Source: Margaritifera margaritifera
Lineage: Eukaryota; Mollusca; Bivalvia; Unionida; Margaritiferidae
NCBI GenBank assembly: GCA_029931535.1
Contig: JAQPZY010001688.1
Location: forward strand, 4,581,001-4,645,000
Reading direction: 5' to 3'
DNA length: 64,000 nucleotides
Shown here piece by piece: positions 54,848-64,000 of this stretch (position 1 is the first letter of the stretch; each line of letters starts with the position of its first letter). Below the pieces are notes generated by a model. It had not been told where the DNA came from. It made no database searches and was given only the letters and a program-made list of their open reading frames with translations. The position numbers were made by a program, and so were the translations under genes.

Positions 54848-57800
54848 TATACCTAAACTTTACACACTGCTTGGGCTTACTTCTGTGGATGGTAATTTCG
54901 TACCTAAACATTTACGCACTGTGTGGGATTCCTTCTGCGGATGGTAATTTCGTACCTAAACATTTGCACACTGTTTGGGCTTACTTCCGGTGATTTCAGG
55001 ATTTCAGTCTCGTATTTGAAGATTTACCCTTTGTTTGGGCTTACTTATGCGAATTTTAATTTCGTACCAAAACATTTACACTCTGTTTGGGTTGCTTGTA
55101 CCGATATTTATTTCGTTTCTGAAGATGTACACACTGTTTGTGGTTACTTGTTCGGATTTTAATTCAGTATCTGAAGTTTCACACTGTTTAGATTTTTCTC
55201 CTGCGGATTTTAGTTCGAACCTACAAATTTACACACTGTTTATGCTTACTACTGTGGATTCTAATTTCGTACCTCAAGATTTACACACTGTTTGGGCGCA
55301 CTTCTTCGGATTTTAATTTCGTACCTACACGTTTGCACAATGTTTGGGTTTACCTCTGCGGATTTTAATTTCGTGTCTCGTGCCTGAAGATTTACACCTT
55401 GTTTGGGGTTACTTCTGGGGATTTTGACTCCATACCTTAAGATTTACACACTGTTTGGGCTTACTTCTGCGGGTTTTAATTTCGTACCAGAAGATTTACA
55501 CACTGTTTGGGCATACTACTTCGAATTTTAATTTCGTACTTAAACATTTACCCACTGTTTGCGCTCACTTCTTCTGATTTTAACTTCGTATCTGAAGATT
55601 TACAAACTGTTTTGGCGTACTTCTTGGGATTTTAATTTCGAACCTACTTATTAACACACTGTTTGGGCTTACTTCACAGGATTTTAATTTCGTAGCTGAA
55701 TATTTACACAGTGTTTGGGCTTACTTTTGCGGATTTTAATTTCGTACCTAAACATTTACACACTGTTTGGGATTACTTCTTTGATTTTTAATTTCGTACC
55801 TAAACATTGGCACTCAGTTGTTGCTTACTTCCTGGGATTTCGGTCTCCTACCTGAAGATTTATACCATTTTGGACTTACTTCTGCGGATTTTAATTTCGT
55901 ACCAGAAGATTTACACACTGTTTAGGGGTACTACATTGAATTTTACTTTCGTACCTTAACATTTACATACTGGCTGGGCTTACTTCTTCGGATTTTTATT
56001 TCTTACCTAAACATTTACACTCTGTTGGGCTTGCTTCTGCGGATTTAAGTTCCGTACCTGAAGATTTACATACAGTTTGGACTTCTTTCTGCGGATTTTA
56101 ATTTCATACCTGAATATTTACACACTGTTTGGGCTTAGCTCTGCGGATTTTAATTTCGTAGCTCAAGATTTCCACACTGTTTTGGGCTTACTTCATCGGA
56201 GTTTAGTTTTGTACACACTGTTTCGTTTTAGTCCTGCGTATTTTATTTTCGTACCTGAACATTTACGCACTGTTTCGGCTTCCTTCCTCGGATTTTAATT
56301 TCGTACCTAAACATTTACACACTGTTTCGTCTTATTTCTGCTGATTATAATTTCGTACTTGAACATTTACACACTGTTTGGACTGACTTTTGCATATTTT
56401 AATTTCGTTCCTGAAGATTAAGACACTGTTAGGGCTTACTTCTGCGTATTTTTTCTTGTACGTGAACATTTACACACTGTTTGGTCCTTTTTTAATTTCG
56501 TACCCAAAGATTTACACACTGTTTGGGCTTACTTCTGCGGATTTTAATTTCGAACCTAAAGATTTATATACTGTGTGGGCTTTCTTCTGAGGATTCTAAT
56601 TACGTACCTATAGATGTACCTACTCTTTGGGCTTACTTCTTCGAAATTTAATTGCGAACCCAAACATTTGCACACTGCATGGGCGCACGTCTTCGAATTT
56701 TATTTTCGTACCTGAAGATTTTTACAGAGTCTGGGGTTACTTCTGCGGATTTAAATTTCGTACTTGAAGATTTACACGCTGTGTCGAGTTCATTCTGAGG
56801 ATCTTAATTTCGTGCCTGATGTTTTACACAGTATTTGGGCTTACTTCTTCGGAATTTAATTTCGTACCGAAACATTTACACAGTGTTTGGGCTTACATCT
56901 ACGGATTTTAATTTCGTACCTGAAGATTTACACACTGTTTGGGCTTACTTGTTGGGATTTTAATTCCGTACCTGAAGTTTTACACTGTTTGGGATTTTCT
57001 TACGCGGATTTTAATTTCGAACCTGCACATGTACACACTATTTATGCGTACATCTTCGGATTATAATTTCGTTACCTGAACATTTACACACTGTTTGGGT
57101 TTTTGGACAATTTTTAGGTTACCTCTGCGGATATTAACTTCTTACCTGAAGGTTTACACTGTTTGGTCTTACTTTTGCGGATTTGAATTTTTCATCTAAA
57201 CATTTATACACTTCATGGGTTTACTTCTGTTGATTTTAATTTCGTACCTGAAGATTTACACATTGTTTGGGCTTACTTCTGTGGATTCTAACTTCCTACC
57301 AACAGATTTTCGTACCTAAACATTTGCACACTGTTTGGGCTTACTTCCTGGGATTTTAGTCTCGTACGTGAAGATTTACACCTTGTTTGGACTTACTGCT
57401 GCGGATTTTAATTTCTTACCTGAAGATTTACACATTGTTTGGGCTTGCTTCTGTTGATTCTAACTGCGTACCAAAAGATTTTCAATCTGTTTGGGCCTTC
57501 TTCTTCGGATTTTAATTTCGTACCTGAAGATTTAAATATTGTTTGGGCTTGCTTCTGCGGATTTTATTTTCGTACCTGAATTTGTACTCACTGTTTGGGC
57601 TTACTTCTTGAGATTTTAATTTCGTATCTAAACATTTACACAGTTTGGTCTTACTTCTTTGGATTTTAATTTCGTACCTACACATAAACTGTTTGGGCCC
57701 ACTTCTGATGATTTCATTTGCGTACCTGAAGATTTACCCACTGTTTGGTCGTACTGCAGGGGATTTTAATTTCGTACCTGAATATTTACCCACTGTTTTG

Positions 57801-60800
57801 GCTTACTTCTGCGTATTTTAATTTCGTACCTAAATATTTACATATCGTTTGGGCTTACTACTTCGAATTTCAATTGCGTACCTAAACATTTCCACATCGT
57901 TTGGGCTCACTTGATTTTAAGTTCGTACCTAAATATTTATACACTGTGTGGGCTTACTTCTGCGGATGGTAATTTCCTACCTAAAAATTTGCTCACTGTT
58001 TGGGCTTACTTCTGGGGAATTTAATTGCGTACCAGTAGATTTACACCCTGTATAAGGTTCACTTCTTCGAATTTTAATTTCGTAGCTAAACATGTATACA
58101 CTGTTTGGGCTTAATTCTTCATATTCCAATTTCGTACCTAAACATTTACACACTGTTTGGCCTTTCTTCTGCAGATTTTAATTTCGTACGTAGACATCTG
58201 CACACTGTTCGTGCTTACATTTTCGGATTTTAATTTCTTACTTAAACATTTACACACTGTGTTGGCGTCCTTCTGCGGATGGTAATTTCGTACCTAAACA
58301 TTTGCGCACTGTTTGGGCTTACTTCCTGGGATTTTAGTCTCGTACCTGCAGATTTACACCTTGTTTGGACTTACTTCTGCGGATTTAAATTTCGTACCTG
58401 AAGATTTACACACTGCTTTGGCTTACTTCTGGGGATCTTAATTTCGTACCAGAAGATTTACACGCTGTTTGGACCTACTACTTCGAATTTTAATTTCGTA
58501 CTTAAACATTTACATACAATTTGGGCTTACTTCTTCGAATTTTAATTTCGTACTTAAACATTTACACTCTGTTTCGGCTTACTCCTGCGGACCTTATTTT
58601 CGTATCTGAACATTTACACACTGTTTCGGCCTACTTCATCGGATTTTAATTTCGTACCTGAACATTTACACACTGTTTCGGCCTACTTCATCGGATTTTA
58701 ATTTCGTACCTGAAGATTTCCATCCCGTCTTGTTTACTTCTCCGGCTTTTAATTTCATACCTAAACATTCTCACACATTTTTTGGATTTCCTTCTGCTGA
58801 TTTTGACTTCGTCTATGAAGATTTACACACTGCTATGTCTTAATTACGTCTTCGGATTTTAATTTCGTATTTAAACATTTACACACTGTTTCGGCGCACT
58901 TCTTCGGATTTTAATTTCGTACCGGAAGATTTACAGATTGATTGAGCTAACTTCTGCGGATTTTGATATCCTACCTAAATAATGACACACTCTATGGTTT
59001 TACTTCTTCGGAATTTAATAACGCATTTGAACGTTTATAGATTGTCTGTGCTTGCTTCTGCCTATTTTGACTTCGATCCTAAACATTTACACACTGTTTG
59101 TGCATACTTCTTCCGATTTTAATTTTGTTTCTAAACATTTATATACTGCTTGGGCTTACTTCTTCGGATTTCAATTTCGTACCTAAACATTTATATACTG
59201 CTTGGGCTTACTACTTCGGATTTCAATTTCGTACCTAAACATTTACGCACTGTTTGGGCTTACTTTTGCGGATTGTAATTTCGTATCTAAACATTTACAC
59301 ACTGTTCGGGCTAACTTCTTCGGATTTTCATTTCGTACTTAAGGATTTACACACTGTTTGTGTTACGTTCTGGGGATTTTAATTTTGAAGCTAAACATTC
59401 ACACACCTTTTGGGTTTTTACTTCTCCGGATTTTAGCTTCTTATCTGATCATTTACACACTCTTTGGATTTATTTCTGTAGATTTTAACTTCGTACCAAA
59501 ACATTTACACACTGTTTGGGTTTATTTCTGCGTATTTTTCTTTCCTACCTGAAGATTTACATACTTTTTGGGCTTACTTCTGCGGATTTTAATTTCGTAC
59601 CTAAACATGTAGACACTGTTTGGGCTTACTTCTGCGGATTTTAATTTCGTACTTAAACATGTAGACACTATTTGGGCTTACTTCTGCGGATTTTAATTTC
59701 ATAGCTGAAGATTTACCTACTGTTTGGGCTTACTTCTTCGAAATTTAATTTAAAACCTAAACATTTACATACTGCTTGGGCGTACTTCTTCGGATTTCAA
59801 TTTCGTTCCTGGAGATTTTTCCATTGTGTGGAGTTCATTCTGCGGATCTTAATTTCGTGCCTGATGTTTTACACACTGGTTGCCCTTACTTCTTCGGATT
59901 TTAATTTCATGCCGAAACATTTACACGCTGGTTGGGCTTACTTCTACGGAGTTTAATTTCGTGTCTGAAGATTCACACACTGTTTGGGCTTCCTTCTGTG
60001 GATTTTATTTTCGTACCTAAACATTTACACACTGTTTGGGCTTACTCCTTTGAATTTCAATTGCGTACCTAAACATTTACACACTGTTTGGAATTACTTG
60101 TTCGGATTTTAATTTCGTACCTAAACATTTACACACTGTGTGGGCTTACTTCTGCGGATGGCAATATCGTACCTAAACACTGTTTGGGCTTACTTCTGGG
60201 ATTTCAGTCTCGTACCTGAAGATTTACATCTTGTTTGGGTTTACTTCTGCGGATTCTTTCGTACCTTAAGATTTACACACTGTTTGGGCGTACTACTTCG
60301 AATTTTAAGTTTGTACCTTAACATTTACATACTGTCTGGGCTTACATCTTCGGATTTTAATTTTGTACCTGATTATTTACACACTCTTTGGGCTTAGTTC
60401 TGCGGATTTTAATTTCGACACGAAACATTCACACACGTAATGGGTTTACTTCTGCGGATTTGTTTTTCGTACCTGAACATTTACACATTGTTTAGGCTTA
60501 CTTTTGTGGATTTTAACTTCGTACCAAAACATTTACACACTGTTTGGGCTTACTTCTTCGGATTTTAATTTCATACCTAAACATCCACACACTTCGTGGT
60601 TTTACTTTTGCGGATTTTAATTTCGTACCTGAACATTTAAACATTGTTTGGGCTTTCTTCTGTAGTTAACTGCGTACCAAAACATTTACACACTGATTGG
60701 ACTTACTTCTTTGGATTCTAAGTTCGTACCTTAACATTTAGAGACTCTATGGGCTTACTTCATCGGATTTCAATTTCGTACCTGAAGATTTACACACTAT

Positions 60801-60903
60801 TTGGGATTACTTCAGGGGATTTTATTTCGTACCTGAATATTTACGCACTGTTTGGGCTTACTTCTGCGGATTTTATTTTCGTACCTAAAGATTTATACAC
60901 TGT
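54848..60903. repeat. 52-bp satellite, diverged 6-kb array
   Basis: About 115 diverged units, consensus near TTTACACACTGTTTGGGCTT then ACTTCTGCGGATTTTAATTT and CGTACCTGAAGA. Small indels are common. Short open frames rich in Leu-Phe-Gly-Leu-Thr are read-through of the repeat, not genes. Confidence 0.95.
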
Positions 60904-61062
60904 AGTATCGATGCCAGTGTGCTGGCCTCAAAATTGAAAATGAAGTTCATAGTGTGTTCCTCACCAGGTTGCTGCGTTGAATTATTCATCTACTTTTTCG
61001 GTCAACGTTTGTATTCACAATGAAGTGTTGGTCTTGGAACTTGTTCCTTTTTATACTGGAGC
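60904..61062. other. Junction between satellite and PolB fragment
   Basis: The satellite stops abruptly at about 60903. The next 160 bases are unique and lie 3' of the PolB pseudogene; no terminal repeat or target duplication was recognised. Confidence 0.55.
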
Positions 61063-64000
61063 TCAGCGTGTCCGTACGGTAAAGTGTTGTGGTCTGGAAG
61101 TCGCACTCGTTTTGGTACACGATCTGATAGACTTTTTCAAAACGTCGACTGACAATTTGGTAGTTTTACAAACGTAGAATTTCACGAGGATCTGATGTTT
61201 CACGCGAAAGTCTTGATCTTGTCCGGACTGTGAAGCTTCTTTCAGGATATCAAAATTTACCACTTGACTCGATCGATAGTTCAGTGTCAGTCCTTTGATT
61301 TTGCATTTGGTATGAATTTCTCCCTGTTGGTGTCTGTATTGGCATCCGTAATTTTTGGGGCCACCGCTAGCAAAACTGACAATAGTGTCTTCTCGGTGCT
61401 CGTCCGTCCATGCGCCTAAACGATCCCCTTCGATTGTTGGGTGTTGGCTATCTCGACGATGGATGTACATACAACTATTGGTGTCAAAGTACAGGACTCG
61501 ATCTCCTAAAAGTTCCAAGGCATCATACAATTTTAAACGGGCATTGGCTGTCACGTACGCTCCAATGATGACATTGCCAAACGCGTCGGGGTCGGGTGGG
61601 GTGCAAACGCTGTTGCTTCTTCGTAGTTGACCAAGATAAAATCTTCACGGAGGATTTCCACGTGTTTCATGTTTTCCCTTTGTCGTTCACCAGTTGAAAG
61701 TAGTGGCTTCGATCTGCCAAGTATTCCGTCTTGGGTAATATCGGACGTTGTGCCAATTTTCCCTACAAACAATTTAACATGACTTTGGCAAACGATCGTC
61801 TTCCTTTGTTCTTGTCCACGTTCTTCCAAAGTAATGTCTTCTAAGGAGCGGTACCGTTATTTGAATGTCTGTTTGTCTTCTGACGTCAGGCACGAATACG
61901 GATAGCCACTCGCCTCTTGTTTCTATCTGAGAAATTCGTTAGCGTAGCCTCAGAACATTACTTGATTCGAGTAGTTGTCCTTACGGTATTGTTCTGTGTT
62001 AGGAAAGTGCCAAATTGTGTATAATTTCAACAAGCGGTATCCACGATCCAGAGCATGAAACAATTTGACACTCACCCACGTTCCTGTCAAAGCGCGTTTC
62101 TTCATGTTTGTGGTTGCAAGGTTTGTCTTGATTACATGTTTCAACACACGTACGGCATAAAGGAAACATCAGTTTTCCTTGGCAATTATGGGGTAAGACA
62201 GGATGGTACAAATGGGTGGGAGGTAAGACTTTGCATTTGATCAATCCTTCATATTGACGAATGTGTTCCACGTCAATGTGTTCCTTCAACATTTCAGGGT
62301 GACCGGTAGCGAATCGAGTATGTCTGCACACCCAAGGATACAACGAACACACATCGATGTATCTGATTTCTTCTCCTTGAGCTTCATCTACGTCGTACAG
62401 CAAGCGTGTCGCAATGGTTCGTCCTCCAAACAAACTGTCGCGTTGATTCAAAGGTTCAATGTCTACCACGTCGTAACTTTCGTCAATGTGTCTAAATTCT
62501 GGATCGGTTTTGAAACATCGATCGTAATCGTGCCTCGCACATTTCTACCCCTTGGTATCCTTGTCTTTCTAATCTCAGACGTCGCTGGAATGTTTGCTCG
62601 TACAGCTCTTCCATGGTGAACTCTGAGAAAGGACGTTTCAGGTTTCGTTGAGGGAAACAGGTGGGGCATCCGTGAAATAAACATCCCTGGAATTCGTAGA
62701 CGATCTAGGGTTTTTCTAAATCCCATCCATCCACAGAAAGACTTCCAATTTTCTTTTCTCCACCGTTTCTCGCATGTTGTATTCATTTGTCTTCACTTTC
62801 ACACAAGTCATGCAACCAGCGCAAAGCTTTGGCGGAATATCGACAGCTGACCGAGAGGTAAGATTGAGGGGGTATGATAGCTAGTTTGTTCTCAGGCATG
62901 AATTTCTTTAGGTAGACTAATCCACACGCTTTGGCAATGGTCCAAGCTTTGCTTTAAAGATCGATACCTCTGTGATCTAGAAATAATTGTTGAAACTTAC
63001 TTTCCACAGCAACGGCATTAAATGTCCACATCCGATCGGCAATATTTCAACATTTCTTCTTGAAAGTCGAACGGGTTTGTAGCGTGAGTTTGGTACCAAG
63101 CGTAAATTGCTTCTCGTTGCTCTGTGTGCATACCGTCGGGGTCGTAATAGTGAACGACAGGCAAATGCTGGAGCACAACGTGTTGATTAGCTTCTGTATT
63201 GAAAAAGTGTGGAAAATAACCTTTGGCCATTTCTGTCTTTCCAAACGTTGTAGGCATTCTACTCAAAGGCATGGCCAAATAACTCATGGAATCTTTAAAC
63301 TGTACGTGTCCCACTTTCATGTAGCTGAGTTTGGCTCCTTCATGGTGACTTGTTGAAATTTGGTACCTTGATCTGAAGGATCTTTTCAAAAGAAATTGAA
63401 CCATCGTATCCTGAGAAATTGTGAGCCATGACTGTAGCATATTGATGGCAGTCCCTGTAACGCTGGATGTCCTCTTCGCTCCAAATATCGTCGGTAGGGT
63501 CTAAAATCCATTTGGCAAAATCGGGAAGAGTGCGGTGTCCTCAAAAGATTTTTTCACGCCTTCCTGAAATCTTACTACAATTGGGACAGTGAAAAAATAT
63601 AAGTTCTTGTATACACTTCTCACAAGCCCGATGAGCTACGCAGAAATTAGGAACGTGAATACCCTTCTCTTGCGTACATTCATAGGAAAAAAATATAAAA
63701 TCCACTTGATTCTTTTTTTTTTCTTGTGCGGGTCGTCTTTAAAGTCTTCCTCCTCCAGTTCATTGTCATATTTTTGAATGTAGCATTGATGTTCAAAGTC
63801 CACGATTTGGTCACAAAAACGGCAGCTTTTCTTTCCGGGACAAACGTGTGCTTTTGAATTATAGGTTCGAATAAGATCTCCACAAGTGGAGCACAATCTC
63901 AATAATTCGCAAAAACCTTTCTGTTGTTGAACTTGTTTCATGAGATCTTGTTAATTACAAGTGGAGCTGACAAAGGTTCGCTTGCAAGAAGAGCAATGAA
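61063..64000 (-). pseudogene. Second family B DNA polymerase, decayed, partial at right edge
   Basis: Minus-strand pieces give the order of a viral protein-primed PolB. A Cys-rich N-terminal part (CSTCGD, CPGKKSCRFCD near 63870-63800) is followed by a degenerate exo I (SYECTQEKG near 63680), AHNFSGYDG exo II (near 63420), KYCRSDVDI exo III (near 63020) and FGGRT...YIDVCSLYPWV motif A (62430-62320). Motif B NCL-stop-GK (near 61765) and YFDTNS motif C (near 61490) complete it. A stop replaces the Trp of motif B, motif C has Asn for Asp, and several shifts separate the pieces. An in-frame TAA near 63955 lies upstream of the first Met, and coding resemblance continues to the window edge. It is of another lineage than the PolB at 446-3942. 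Confidence 0.85.

Noticed and set aside
54923..60937. Hydrophobic repeat proteins encoded by the 52-bp satellite
   Set aside because: The unit length is not a multiple of three, frames last one to five units, and no conserved start or product is seen.

Overview
The window is animal genomic DNA, AT-rich, intron-free where coding is visible, and full of AT and GT microsatellites, minisatellites and decayed transposons. The mix of a Polinton, Penelope-like retroelements with a hammerhead-like motif, a LINE and a long satellite suggests a marine invertebrate, possibly a mollusc; the sequence does not fix the species. No ordinary host gene was recognised.

Region 1 (130-22960) is one nearly complete Polinton/Maverick, an integrated virus-like element of about 22.8 kb. 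It has ~310-bp terminal inverted repeats, AG...CT ends and a 5-bp direct repeat (ACATA) on each side. Its core set is protein-primed family B DNA polymerase, retroviral-type integrase with chromodomain, parvovirus-like phospholipase A2, zinc-ribbon DUF5679 protein, adenain-like protease, two basic Gly-rich core-like proteins, double-jelly-roll major capsid protein, minor capsid protein and FtsK/A32-type packaging ATPase. Accessory genes are an HNH/NUMOD endonuclease, a probable VLTF3-like late transcription factor, a fibre-like protein with phage-type GDTMTG repeats and a discoidin-like tip, two tandem paralogous coiled-coil proteins, a large repeat-domain protein and a two-helix membrane protein. 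Together they describe a virion-forming element: replication (polymerase), integration (integrase), morphogenesis (capsids, protease, ATPase, core proteins), entry (phospholipase, fibre) and late expression (VLTF3-like, shared promoter-like motifs). Many genes carry in-frame stops or frameshifts, so the copy is probably dead, although about nine frames are intact.

Region 2 (22961-60903) is host repeat landscape: microsatellites, minisatellites of 22 to 77 bp, four Penelope-like fragments, a pair of inverted copies of a ~1.5-kb repeat, two copies of a LINE reverse transcriptase fragment each holding the same MITE-like insert, and a 52-bp satellite in a small homogeneous array (50402-50930) and a ~6-kb diverged array (54848-60903).

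Region 3 (60904-64000) is the 3' part of a second, strongly decayed family B DNA polymerase gene of a different lineage, on the minus strand and running off the right edge. It is probably part of another Polinton/adintovirus-type insertion.
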